Origin: Lachnospiraceae bacterium
GTDB lineage: Bacteria > Bacillota > Clostridia > Lachnospirales > Lachnospiraceae
Assembly: GCA_017935565.1 (NCBI GenBank)
Contig: JAGBHK010000021.1
Location: 125,590 to 189,589, forward strand
DNA length: 64,000 nucleotides
Direction of reading: 5' to 3'
Both the position numbers and the translations under genes were made by a program. This document shows, piece after piece, positions 1 to 8,072 of this stretch. The notes under the pieces were generated by a model. It was not told where the DNA came from and ran no database searches. It was given only the letters and a program-made list of their open reading frames with translations. How positions within the stretch are numbered: the first letter of the stretch is position 1; the number at the start of each line of letters is the position of its first letter.

Positions 1-570
1 AATTGCTCGAAGTTCATCCTCTGTATAAATCATACCTGTAGGATTACTTGGTGTATTAAGTACTAATGCTTTAGTCTTATCAGTTGTAACAGCCTCTAAC
101 TGTTCAACAGTAACCTTGTAGCCTTGCTCTTTTTCACCACGAACATATACTGGTACACCATCTGCTAATTTTACTATTTCTGGATAGCTCAACCAATATG
201 GCGCTGGAATAATAACTTCATCACCTGGGTTCAATAAAACAGAGAAAACATTTGTTAATGAATGTTTTCCACCATTGCTAATAACAATCTGGCTAGGCTT
301 GTAATCAAGACCATTGAACTTTTTAAACTTATCGCAAATAGCCTGTTTCAATTCTACAATACCTGAAGCTGGTGTATATTTTGTAAAGCCTGATTTAATA
401 GCTTCAATAGCTGCATCACAAATATTATCAGGAGTATTGAAATCAGGTTCTCCCGCTCCAAATCCTACAACATCCTTGCCTGCTGCTTTTAATTCTTTAG
501 CTTTAGCTGTGATTGCTAATGTTGATGATGGTTTTACCTGCATCGCTTTTTTAGATAATGTTAATGACAT
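1..570 (-). CDS. PLP-dependent class I aminotransferase, aspartate aminotransferase-like (3' end outside window)
   Basis: The gene starts at the ATG at 568-570 and runs off the left edge, leaving 190 N-terminal residues. The visible part is a fold-type I aminotransferase: a GAGEPDF segment near residue 40, KYTPASG near residue 65, ISNGGKHSL near residue 97, PAPYWLSYPE near residue 123, and NTPSNPTG near residue 172, which is the Asn-Pro-x-Gly that contacts the cofactor ring. The PLP lysine lies beyond the edge. The family moves the amino group of aspartate (or a related amino acid) to 2-oxoglutarate. The substrate cannot be fixed from half a protein; aspartate is the usual one for this subfamily. 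There is an AAGGAAGG-type ribosome binding site just upstream. Family confidence is high, exact substrate moderate. Confidence 0.88.
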   Translation of the reverse strand, partial: MSLTLSKKAMQVKPSSTLAITAKAKELKAAGKDVVGFGAGEPDFNTPDNICDAAIEAIKSGFTKYTPASGIVELKQAICDKFKKFNGLDYKPSQIVISNGGKHSLTNVFSVLLNPGDEVIIPAPYWLSYPEIVKLADGVPVYVRGEKEQGYKVTVEQLEAVTTDKTKALVLNTPSNPTGMIYTEDELRAI

Positions 571-650
571 ATATGTACCTTCCTTAATTTATTAATCTTA
601 AACGCTGTAATTATAATATATAAATCAAAATAAGTCTACTAAAAACAATA

Positions 651-704
651 AAAAAAACAGCCAAGTACAATTTGAAATGCTTTCGCACTTCAAATTGTGG
701 CTGT
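651..704 (-). terminator. Rho-independent terminator after rny
   Basis: On the minus strand an imperfect stem pairs ACAGCCA with TGGCTGT (arms at 698-704 and 658-664), extended by CAATTTGAA/TTCAAATTG with a GAAA-type tip. It is followed by seven T residues (651-657). It lies 13 bases past the rny stop codon. Confidence 0.8.
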
Positions 705-716
705 ATAACTGGAATA

Positions 717-2264
717 TTATTTCGCATAATCTGTAACTCGAGATTCACGAATTACATTAACTTTAATCTGTCCTGGATATTCAAGCTCGTCCTCAATACG
801 CTTAGAAATATCTCTAGCCAATAAAATCATATCAGCTTCAGATACTTGTTCAGGTATAACCATAATACGAACTTCTCTACCGGCCTGTATAGCAAAAGAC
901 TTATCAACTCCCTTATAAGAGTTTGTAATCTCCTCTAACTGTTTCAATCTGTTAGTATATGTTTCTAATGTTTCACGTCTTGCACCAGGTCTAGCCGCTG
1001 AAATAGCATCTGCAGCCTGTACAATACATGCAATAAGTGATTCAGGTTCAACATCACCGTGATGTGCTTCAACAGCATTGATAATAAGTGCAGACTCTTT
1101 ATACTTTCTACATAAATCAACACCAATCTGAATATGTGAACCTTCAATTTCATGGTCAACTGACTTACCAATGTCATGGAGTAATCCGGCTCTCTTAGCA
1201 GTTCTAATATCAACACCAATCTCTCCAGCTAATAAACCTGAAAGTTGAGCAACTTCAATAGAATGCTTCAATGCGTTCTGTCCATAACTTGTTCTGAATT
1301 TCATCTTACCCAAAAGTTTAACTAATTCTGGATGGATACCATGAACGTCAACTTCGAGAGTAGCATTCTCACCTTCCTCACGAATCATCTGTTCAACTTC
1401 TTTTTGGGCTTTCTCTACCATTTCTTCAATTCTAGCTGGATGAATTCTTCCGTCAACGATAAGTTTTTCAAGAGCAATTCTTGCAACTTCACGTCTAACT
1501 GGATCAAAGCTTGATAAAATAACAGCTTCTGGAGTATCATCAATAATAAGTTCAACACCAGTCATAGTTTCCAATGTACGGATGTTACGTCCTTCTCTAC
1601 CGATAATTCTACCCTTCATCTCATCGCCAGGTAATGAAACAACTGAAATAGTTGTCTCAGAAACATGATCTGCAGCACATTTTTGAATAGCAGTTACTAC
1701 ATATTCCTTAGCCTTCTTGTTAGCTTCTTCCTTTGCTCTCATTTCGAGTTCTTTTACTAACTTAGCAGTATCAAGTTTCACTTCTTCTTCAACAGTTTTT
1801 AACAGCAATTCTTTTGCTTGTTCTGAGGTAAGTCCTGCGATACGTTCCAGTTCTTGTGTTCTTTGCTCGTTAAGTTTCTCTAATTCTGCCATATCCTTAG
1901 CAAGCTTTTCTTCCCTATTAACAAGCGAATTTTCACGTTTTTCAAGAGTTTCTGTCTTTTTATCAATAGCATCTTCTTTCGATGCAAGACGTTTCTCTAA
2001 GCGCTGCAATTCACTCTTTCTTTCCTTGGACTCTTTTTCGAATTCATTTTTTGCTTTTAATGATTCTTCCTTAGCTTCCAAAAGGGCTTCTCGCTTCTTA
2101 GTTTCAGCAACCTTTAATGCTTCATCTATGATTTCTCTTGATTTTGCTTCAGCACTACCAATCTTAGCCTCTACATTTTTCTTATGATGGATAGTAGCAG
2201 CAAACCAAGCAATAATAGCAGTTACTACAGCTGTAATCGCAACAGCAATAATAATTTCTTGCAC
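717..2264 (-). CDS. rny: Ribonuclease Y
   Basis: This 515-residue protein has the full RNase Y layout: an N-terminal membrane helix (about residues 3-23), a long charged coiled coil (about 30-190), a KH RNA-binding domain with [13 protein letters not shown] (about 215-227), and an HD metal-dependent phosphohydrolase domain with [12 protein letters not shown] (about 360). RNase Y is the membrane-tethered endonuclease that starts decay of many mRNAs in Firmicutes. The start is a GTG at 2262-2264, chosen because AGGAGG lies seven bases upstream. Promoter and terminator are both visible, so it is probably transcribed alone. Length and motifs are typical. Confidence 0.97.
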   Translation of the reverse strand: MQEIIIAVAITAVVTAIIAWFAATIHHKKNVEAKIGSAEAKSREIIDEALKVAETKKREALLEAKEESLKAKNEFEKESKERKSELQRLEKRLASKEDAIDKKTETLEKRENSLVNREEKLAKDMAELEKLNEQRTQELERIAGLTSEQAKELLLKTVEEEVKLDTAKLVKELEMRAKEEANKKAKEYVVTAIQKCAADHVSETTISVVSLPGDEMKGRIIGREGRNIRTLETMTGVELIIDDTPEAVILSSFDPVRREVARIALEKLIVDGRIHPARIEEMVEKAQKEVEQMIREEGENATLEVDVHGIHPELVKLLGKMKFRTSYGQNALKHSIEVAQLSGLLAGEIGVDIRTAKRAGLLHDIGKSVDHEIEGSHIQIGVDLCRKYKESALIINAVEAHHGDVEPESLIACIVQAADAISAARPGARRETLETYTNRLKQLEEITNSYKGVDKSFAIQAGREVRIMVIPEQVSEADMILLARDISKRIEDELEYPGQIKVNVIRESRVTDYAK

Positions 2265-2314
2265 AGGAGCACCTCCTTATATTTAATTTTCATTGTACAA
2301 ATTACAACAGATTA

Positions 2315-2343
2315 ATTTTATACTTTTTGACCGATAATGTCAA
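2315..2343 (-). promoter_or_regulatory. Sigma-A promoter of rny
   Basis: On the minus strand, a TTGACA -35 box (2338-2343) is separated by 17 bases from a TAAAAT -10 box (2315-2320). It lies about 50 bases upstream of the GTG start of rny. Confidence 0.75.
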
Positions 2344-2345
2344 GT

Positions 2346-2367
2346 AAAAACAACCAAATTTTGGTTG
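2346..2367 (-). terminator. Terminator after recX
   Basis: The perfect palindrome CAACCAAATTTTGGTTG (2351-2367) is followed on the minus strand by TTTTT. It sits 24 bases beyond the recX stop and just ahead of the rny promoter, separating the two transcription units. Confidence 0.7.
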
Positions 2368-2391
2368 ATAAATACAAAATGTAGTAGTCAA

Positions 2392-3003
2392 TTAATTCAA
2401 TTCTTTAATTTTTGCAATACATCTAGTAATTTCCTCATAATTAAACCCTTTTCTAGCCATAGCAGCAAATACTTTCGATTCAGAACTTTTATCTTTTAAC
2501 ATCTCAACGTATTTATTCTTGGATAAAAGCGACATCAAGGCATCTTCTTCTGATAAATCAAATTTATCAGCATAAAATTCTCTAATATCATTTTTTTCTA
2601 TCCCTTTTTGTAATAACTCACATTCAATTTGACGTCTACTCTTCTTTTTCGATTTTGCATTAACATATAATTCAATATATCGCAAATCATCTATATATCC
2701 ATATTCCGTTAAAAAATTAGAAACTTTATCGACTATCCTTTTAGGATAATATGATAATGTAAGTTTATCTTCAACCTGTTTTCTCGTCTTTTCACCTGTA
2801 TCTAGGATATATAACGCTCTTTCCTTGGCCCTAGGATATAATACTTCTTTTTCAATTTTGTCAAGAAGCAGGTCCGAAATTTCCTGACCTGCTTCAAGTT
2901 TAAACTTTTTAACTTCTGAATTATACAAAGGGAAAACATATTCATTATCCAATAAAATCTTTTTCTTCTTTTTATCTATATCTATTATGTTTTCTACAAT
3001 CAT
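2392..3003 (-). CDS. recX: Regulatory protein RecX
   Basis: This 203-residue protein is rich in Lys and Glu and is built of three-helix repeats typical of RecX, for example ALYILDTGEKTRKQVEDKL near residue 65 and a C-terminal ARKGFNYEEITRCI. RecX binds RecA filaments and limits recombinase activity. The gene begins 11 bases after the recA stop codon, so the two are co-transcribed and share SOS control. The N-terminal 55 residues form the usual variable extension. The identification rests on motif and on the recA neighbour. Confidence 0.9.
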   Translation of the reverse strand: MIVENIIDIDKKKKKILLDNEYVFPLYNSEVKKFKLEAGQEISDLLLDKIEKEVLYPRAKERALYILDTGEKTRKQVEDKLTLSYYPKRIVDKVSNFLTEYGYIDDLRYIELYVNAKSKKKSRRQIECELLQKGIEKNDIREFYADKFDLSEEDALMSLLSKNKYVEMLKDKSSESKVFAAMARKGFNYEEITRCIAKIKELN

Positions 3004-3014
3004 GATAAATAATC

Positions 3015-4028
3015 CTATTTTTCAGTATCTGGTTCATCTATGCCGTAACGTTCTCTAACAAGAGCTTCTACTTCATCAAGGATTTCAGGATGCTCTTTCA
3101 AATAAATCTTAGCATTTTCTCGACCCTGTCCAATCTTCTCGTCGTTATAAGCATACCATGCGCCACTTTTGCTGATAACACCGATATTTGCTGCTAAATC
3201 AAGTAAATCACCAACTTTAGAAATACCTTCACCGAACATAATATCAAATTCAGCTTCTTTGAATGGAGGGGCAATCTTATTCTTAACAACCTTTATTCTA
3301 GTTCTATTACCAACAACTTCACCACCAACTTTTAAGGATTCTATTCTTCTAACATCAAGTCTCAATGATGCGGCAAACTTCAAGGCTCTACCACCAGTTG
3401 TTGTTTCAGGATTACCAAACATAACTCCAATTTTTTCACGTAACTGGTTGATAAATACAACTATACAGCCTGTTTTACTGATAATACCTGTTATCTTTCT
3501 AAGTCCCTGTGACATAAGTCTCGCTTGAGCACCCATATGAGAATCTCCCATCTCACCGTCAATTTCAGACTTAGGAACCAATGCAGCAACCGAGTCAACT
3601 ATAACAATATCAATAGCTCCCGAACGAACCATAGTTTCTGTAATCTCAAGTGCCTGTTCACCATAATCCGGTTGAGAAATATATAAATTATCAATATCAA
3701 CACCTATATTCTTCGCATAAACAGGATCAAGTGCATGTTCCGCATCAATAAATGCTGCTATACCGCCTCTTTTCTGAACTTCAGCAATCATATGTAATGC
3801 AACTGTTGTCTTACCACTTGATTCAGGACCATATACTTCAACAATACGTCCCTTTGGAATTCCACCAAGACCAAGTGCTATGTCAAGACTAATCGAACCA
3901 GTAGGTATAGTCTCTATGTTCATACTAGCGTTCGGATCTCCAAGTTTCATAATCGAACCCTTTCCAAACTGCTTTTCAACCTGTGCTAATGCTCCTTCAA
4001 GTGCTTTTAACTTATCATTTTTTTCCAT
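3015..4028 (-). CDS. recA: Recombinase RecA
   Basis: This 337-residue protein carries all RecA signatures: N-terminal [20 protein letters not shown], Walker [10 protein letters not shown] (about 66-74), the [11 protein letters not shown] segment, loop 1 with [15 protein letters not shown], and loop 2 [14 protein letters not shown]. RecA forms filaments on single-stranded DNA, carries out strand exchange, and stimulates LexA self-cleavage. It is slightly short of the usual 345-355 residues because the acidic C-terminal tail is reduced. Its promoter overlaps a LexA box. pgsA, which precedes it on this strand, is separated by its own terminator. Confidence 0.98.
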   Translation of the reverse strand: MEKNDKLKALEGALAQVEKQFGKGSIMKLGDPNASMNIETIPTGSISLDIALGLGGIPKGRIVEVYGPESSGKTTVALHMIAEVQKRGGIAAFIDAEHALDPVYAKNIGVDIDNLYISQPDYGEQALEITETMVRSGAIDIVIVDSVAALVPKSEIDGEMGDSHMGAQARLMSQGLRKITGIISKTGCIVVFINQLREKIGVMFGNPETTTGGRALKFAASLRLDVRRIESLKVGGEVVGNRTRIKVVKNKIAPPFKEAEFDIMFGEGISKVGDLLDLAANIGVISKSGAWYAYNDEKIGQGRENAKIYLKEHPEILDEVEALVRERYGIDEPDTEK

Positions 4029-4068
4029 AATTCTATATTCCTTTCATGTATAAATTACTTCTTGATAA

Positions 4069-4119
4069 CAAACATTTGTTCGATATATTAAATATAATAT
4101 ATTATCAAATTGTTGTCAA
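4069..4119 (-). promoter_or_regulatory. recA promoter with LexA (SOS) box
   Basis: On the minus strand a TTGACA -35 box (4114-4119), a 17-base spacer and a TATATT -10 box (4091-4096) are followed by CGAACAAATGTTTG (4069-4082). That matches the Firmicute LexA/DinR operator CGAAC-N4-GTTCG at 12 of 14 positions or better. Its place at the transcription start fits repression by LexA. It is the only clear copy I noticed in the window. Confidence 0.85.
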
Positions 4120-4297
4120 CTATTTTTTACAAATAAAATTTTACAAAATTTCTGGTACAATAAAAAGGACTTTAAATCAGAATTAGATTCAAATTCACAG
4201 TATTTATTCAAGAAATATAATTAAATAAGATTTAAGATATTTATATTTTAGAGTAACATATAGAAAAAATCAAGTATTTTCTTCGAGGTTAAAACAA

Positions 4298-4332
4298 ATA
4301 AAAATCTCCGGACATTTTCAAAACGCCCGGAG
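4298..4332 (-). terminator. Terminator after pgsA
   Basis: On the minus strand CTCCGG (4327-4332) pairs with CCGGAG (4306-4311) and is followed by ATTTTTATTTG. It lies about 20 bases beyond the pgsA stop codon and closes the yicC-gmk-rpoZ-rimO-pgsA unit. Confidence 0.8.
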
Positions 4333-4352
4333 TATCTTTTAATTAGCTATAT

Positions 4353-4901
4353 TTACTTATTAGTATTCTCGCTTAATACAGCCTTATTCTTAATTACATA
4401 ATCAAGCATTGACACAACTGTAAGTGCTAATGAAATGTAAATAAGCACCTGTCCAATTACATACCAAAATGTAAATGGAAGATCAATAATAAGCCAAATT
4501 ATCATTACCATTTGGAAAATTGTCTTAAATTTTCCCCAGTAGCTCGCTGCAATTACAACTCCATTATCAGCCGCAATTGTTCTAAAACCACTGATAATCA
4601 ACTCTCTACTGATAATTAAGATTACAATCCACGAAGGGATAACACCAACAAGACAAATAAGTGCCGCACAAACAAGAAGCTTATCTGCAAGTGGATCCAT
4701 AAATTTTCCGAAATTTGTAACAAGGTTGTACTTTCTTGCTATTTTTCCATCCAAAGCATCTGTAATGCTGGCAATAATAAATATTGCAACAGCAACATAC
4801 TTAGTAGCATCTCCTAAAACATTCACTTCCATAAAGAAAACAAAGAAAGGAATCATACACGCTCTAAATATTGTAAGTTTATTTGGTAAATTCATTTCCA
4901 T
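4353..4901 (-). CDS. pgsA: CDP-diacylglycerol--glycerol-3-phosphate 3-phosphatidyltransferase
   Basis: This 182-residue integral membrane enzyme makes phosphatidylglycerol phosphate, the committed step to anionic phospholipids. It has the CDP-alcohol phosphotransferase motif D-G-x2-A-R-x8-G-x3-D-x3-D, seen as DALDGKIARKY followed by GKFMDPLADK (about residues 48-74). It has about five hydrophobic segments. The ATG at 4901 has AGGAG eight bases upstream. It starts 17 bases after the rimO stop, an arrangement common in Clostridia. Confidence 0.93.
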   Translation of the reverse strand: MEMNLPNKLTIFRACMIPFFVFFMEVNVLGDATKYVAVAIFIIASITDALDGKIARKYNLVTNFGKFMDPLADKLLVCAALICLVGVIPSWIVILIISRELIISGFRTIAADNGVVIAASYWGKFKTIFQMVMIIWLIIDLPFTFWYVIGQVLIYISLALTVVSMLDYVIKNKAVLSENTNK

Positions 4902-4918
4902 ATCAATTTCTCCTTTTG

Positions 4919-6256
4919 TTAAACAATTTCTCCAATAAGGTCATAATCGCAGGAACCTGTGATTTTAACCTTAACAAAATCGCCTGTCATGAGTAACTCG
5001 CCTGTTGTAATAAAGATATTGCCGTCAATATCTGGCGCATCCATATATGTTCTACCAACATAAGCGCTCTCATCAACAATTTTACCCTCAATTACAGCAA
5101 GAACTTCTTTTCCAATGTATTTTTCGCCATTTTCAAATGCAATTTCCTGCTGAAGTTCCATAATTTCAGCCCTTCTGTCCTCTTTAACTTCATCATCAAT
5201 CTGATCTTCCATTAAAGCTGCAGGAGTATCTTCCTCTGGAGAATATGCAAAAACGCCAAGACGCTCAAACTCCATCTCATCAACGAAATCAAGCAATTCT
5301 TCATGGTCTTCTTGTGTTTCTCCTGGGAAACCTGAAATTAATGTTGTTCTGATAACAATATCAGGAATCTGTCTTCTAAGCTTATTGATAATATTAATAA
5401 TATCCTGCTTATTAGTTTTTCTTCCCATTCTCTTCAAAATATTGTCACTGCAATGCTGAATTGGCACATCAATATAATTGCATATCTTTTGGTTGTTTTT
5501 CATTGTCTCTATGAGTTCATCGTAAATTTCTTCAGGATAGCAATACATAAGTCTAATAAAACTTATACCCTTGATTTTGCAAAGTTCCTCTAGCAATATA
5601 TGAAGACTCTTCTTTCCATATAAATCAACACCATATATTGTAGTTTCCTGAGCAACTAAAATAAGTTCTTTTACACCTTTTTCAGCAAGATATTTAGCCT
5701 CTTCAATAAGTTTTTCCATCGGAACACTTCTGAATCGTCCTCTAATTTTTGGAATAATGCAATATGTGCAATGTTTATCGCAACCTTCCGCAATCTTTAG
5801 ATGCGCATAATGTCCTCCGCCAGTTAAAACTCTATTAGTTTCTGGTAAGACTAATCTATCAAGAGGCATAAATTTCATTTCTTTATTGCCTTTTAAAGCT
5901 GAATCTATAACAGATACAATACTATCATAAGATGCCGTTCCAATAACTGCATCAACCTCTTCGATTTCATTTAAAACCTCTTCTTTATATCTTTCAGCGA
6001 GGCATCCCGTAACAATCAAGCATTTAAGAGAGCCTGCCTTCTTTAATTCAGCCATTTCCAATATAGTATTAATACTTTCTTCTTTTGCATCATTAATAAA
6101 ACAACAGCTATTAATAATTATAATATCCGCCTCTGTTTCATCATCTGTGAAAGTATAACCGTCTGCATTTAATAAACCAAGCATTTGTTCAGTATCTACA
6201 AGATTTTTATCACAACCTAAAGACACAAACAAAATTTTACCTTTATTGTCCGCCAT
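4919..6256 (-). CDS. rimO: Ribosomal protein S12 methylthiotransferase RimO
   Basis: This 445-residue enzyme has three domains: an N-terminal methylthiotransferase domain with Fe-S cysteines (VSLGCDKNLVD near residue 12, NSCCFI near 50, TGCLAER near 84), a radical-SAM core with the CxxxCxxC motif in EGCDKHCTYCIIPKIRG (about 157-173), and a C-terminal TRAM domain. RimO adds a methylthio group to an aspartate of ribosomal protein S12. CDKNLVD and IIPKIRGRFRS favour RimO over the related tRNA enzyme MiaB. It lies two bases after rpoZ. Confidence 0.94.
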   Translation of the reverse strand: MADNKGKILFVSLGCDKNLVDTEQMLGLLNADGYTFTDDETEADIIIINSCCFINDAKEESINTILEMAELKKAGSLKCLIVTGCLAERYKEEVLNEIEEVDAVIGTASYDSIVSVIDSALKGNKEMKFMPLDRLVLPETNRVLTGGGHYAHLKIAEGCDKHCTYCIIPKIRGRFRSVPMEKLIEEAKYLAEKGVKELILVAQETTIYGVDLYGKKSLHILLEELCKIKGISFIRLMYCYPEEIYDELIETMKNNQKICNYIDVPIQHCSDNILKRMGRKTNKQDIINIINKLRRQIPDIVIRTTLISGFPGETQEDHEELLDFVDEMEFERLGVFAYSPEEDTPAALMEDQIDDEVKEDRRAEIMELQQEIAFENGEKYIGKEVLAVIEGKIVDESAYVGRTYMDAPDIDGNIFITTGELLMTGDFVKVKITGSCDYDLIGEIV

Positions 6257-6258
6257 TA

Positions 6259-6495
6259 TTATTTATCCTCGTCACCTACGATTTTAACTTTTCCTGCGTA
6301 AAGTTCTTCAACAGCAACGGATAATGCTTTTTTACTCTTGCAATCAACAAGTGGAGCTGTACCTCTTACTATCTGTCTTGCTCTTTTTGCTGTAGCAAGA
6401 ACGATTGAGTATCTGCTCTGTACTACTGGCTGTTCGCCCTGTTCTACTTCGCTGTTTGCAACAGCCATTAAATCTGAATATGATGGATGTAACAT
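6259..6495 (-). CDS. rpoZ: DNA-directed RNA polymerase omega subunit
   Basis: This 78-residue protein starts MLHPSYSDLM and contains QSRYSIVLATAKRARQIV, the conserved helix of omega that clamps the C-terminus of the beta-prime subunit. Omega helps assemble and stabilise RNA polymerase. The gene sits between gmk and rimO with gaps of two bases on either side, the usual context in Firmicutes. Confidence 0.93.
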   Translation of the reverse strand: MLHPSYSDLMAVANSEVEQGEQPVVQSRYSIVLATAKRARQIVRGTAPLVDCKSKKALSVAVEELYAGKVKIVGDEDK

Positions 6496-6497
6496 TT

Positions 6498-7130
6498 TTA
6501 ACCTCTTTCTGAAAATACTTTTAAATCTTCTCTTATAATATTAATAGTTTCTACATTTCTATCTGCCTTTGAACGTTCTGATTGTATGATTCCATGAAGT
6601 TCATCAATACATACATCTAACTTATCATTTATAAGCAAATAGTCATATTTATCCATAAATACACTTTCCTCAACTGCTCGACTAAGTCTAGCATTGATTG
6701 TATCCATGTCCTCTGTTCCTCTGCCAACAAGTCTTGCTTTAAGTTCGGCAGCACTTGGTGGTGTAATGAATATCAAAACAACATCCTTAATAAGTTCTTT
6801 CACCTTCATCGCACCCTGTAATTCAATTTCGAGAATAACATTCTTACCAGCATCTAGCTGTGTTTCAACATATTCTCTAGGTGTACCATAGTAATTGCCA
6901 ACATACTGTGCATATTCTATAAGTTCATTCTGTTCAATCATTTTCTCAAATTCTTCAACAGTCTTATAAAAATAATGAACACCATTAATTTCGCCTTCTC
7001 TAGGAGCTCTTGTAGTTGCAGAAATACTCAATGCATAATCATCATATTTCTCCATAAGACCTTTCATAACAGTTCCTTTACCAGCCCCAGAAAATCCTGA
7101 TACAATAACTAATACGCCTCTTTTTTTCAT
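6498..7130 (-). CDS. gmk: Guanylate kinase
   Basis: Guanylate kinase converts GMP to GDP with ATP. The protein has the P-loop GFSGAGKGT near its N-terminus, ATTRAPREGEINGVHYFY for GMP binding (about residues 37-54), and the IELQGAMKVK segment. I place the start at the ATG at 7128-7130 (210 residues). An in-frame ATG 18 bases upstream reads through AGGAGGTG, which is the ribosome binding site itself. That site overlaps the yicC stop codon, so translation of the two is probably coupled. Confidence 0.96.
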   Translation of the reverse strand: MKKRGVLVIVSGFSGAGKGTVMKGLMEKYDDYALSISATTRAPREGEINGVHYFYKTVEEFEKMIEQNELIEYAQYVGNYYGTPREYVETQLDAGKNVILEIELQGAMKVKELIKDVVLIFITPPSAAELKARLVGRGTEDMDTINARLSRAVEESVFMDKYDYLLINDKLDVCIDELHGIIQSERSKADRNVETINIIREDLKVFSERG

Positions 7131-7140
7131 AGGACACCTC

Positions 7141-8019
7141 CTATTCAATATTTTGTATCTGCTCTCTGATTTTTTCTATCTCAACCTTAAGTTCGATACC
7201 TTTATCTGTAATTTCTAAATCATTAGCTTTTGACATTGTTGTGTTAGCTTCTCGATTCATCTCTTGTGCAAGGAAATCAAGTTTCTTACCAACATCATTA
7301 CCCTGCTTCAATTCCGATGACATCTTCTCAATGTGACTCTTAAGTCTAACAAGTTCCTCGTCAACACACATTTTATCAGAATAAATAACAACCTCAGTTG
7401 CAATACGATTTTCGTCAACAACCTTATCTGTTAAGACTTCATTAACTTTATCATACAACTTCTGTCTATATTCTTCCAAAACTTTTGGTGAACGAACACT
7501 GACAAACTCAACAATATCTCTAATGTTATCAAGTTTTGCCTGCAAATCATCTGCAAGATTTTTTCCTTCTTTTTCTCTTTCAGCAACGAATGCTTTCATA
7601 GCTTCATTTACTGCACTAGATAAACAAGGCCATAATTCTTCAATATCTTCTTCTGTATCTTCCATTGTAAGTACATCATGACAATTTGCAAGAATTGAGG
7701 CATTCAAATTGTTATCAATGCCAAATTTCTCACTAATTATACCATAATACTTCGCATACTGACCTGCAAGTTCTTCGTTAAATTTAAGATTACAGCTATC
7801 AATGCTTTCATCTTCATAATTAATATACATGTCAAGTTTGCCTCGAGTTGCATACTTTTTAATGATATTTCTAACTTCATTTTCATATGCATTAAATCTT
7901 TTAGGTATTCTAATATTCATATCCAAATACCTATGATTTACCGATTTAACTTCAACTGTAAATTTCTTTTGTCCAAAAGAGCATTCTGCCCTTCCGAAAC
8001 CAGTCATACTTCTAATCAT
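7141..8019 (-). CDS. YicC/YloC-family endoribonuclease
   Basis: This 292-residue protein begins MIRSMTGFGRAE and ends with the DUF1732 region (GKKLDFLAQEMNREANT near residue 245), both diagnostic of YicC/YloC. Members are toroidal endoribonucleases; E. coli YicC is linked to decay of a small RNA. The gene heads the unit with gmk, rpoZ, rimO and pgsA and has its own promoter. The physiological target here cannot be read from sequence. Confidence 0.92.
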   Translation of the reverse strand: MIRSMTGFGRAECSFGQKKFTVEVKSVNHRYLDMNIRIPKRFNAYENEVRNIIKKYATRGKLDMYINYEDESIDSCNLKFNEELAGQYAKYYGIISEKFGIDNNLNASILANCHDVLTMEDTEEDIEELWPCLSSAVNEAMKAFVAEREKEGKNLADDLQAKLDNIRDIVEFVSVRSPKVLEEYRQKLYDKVNEVLTDKVVDENRIATEVVIYSDKMCVDEELVRLKSHIEKMSSELKQGNDVGKKLDFLAQEMNREANTTMSKANDLEITDKGIELKVEIEKIREQIQNIE

Positions 8020-8039
8020 TTTTCTTCCATTTCCAAGCG

Positions 8040-8068
8040 ATTATATTTCATTTTCAAGAAAAAAGCAA
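8040..8068 (-). promoter_or_regulatory. Promoter of the yicC-gmk-rpoZ-rimO-pgsA unit
   Basis: On the minus strand TTGCTT (8063-8068), a 17-base spacer and TATAAT (8040-8045) lie about 20 bases upstream of the yicC ATG. No terminator is visible between the pot genes and this point, so read-through from pot is possible. Confidence 0.6.
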
Positions 8069-8072
8069 CCTT

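Larger units (their letters stand above)
4029..4352. other. Intergenic region recA-pgsA
   Basis: This 324-base gap holds the recA promoter and SOS box at its left end and the pgsA terminator at its right end. The middle (about 4125-4295) is very AT-rich and has no open frame or conserved structure that I can recognise. Confidence 0.6.

Noticed and set aside
1717-2187. Plus-strand 156-residue Ser/Phe-rich frame opposite rny
   Set aside because: It is the complement of the Lys/Glu-rich coiled-coil codons of RNase Y; no start signals.
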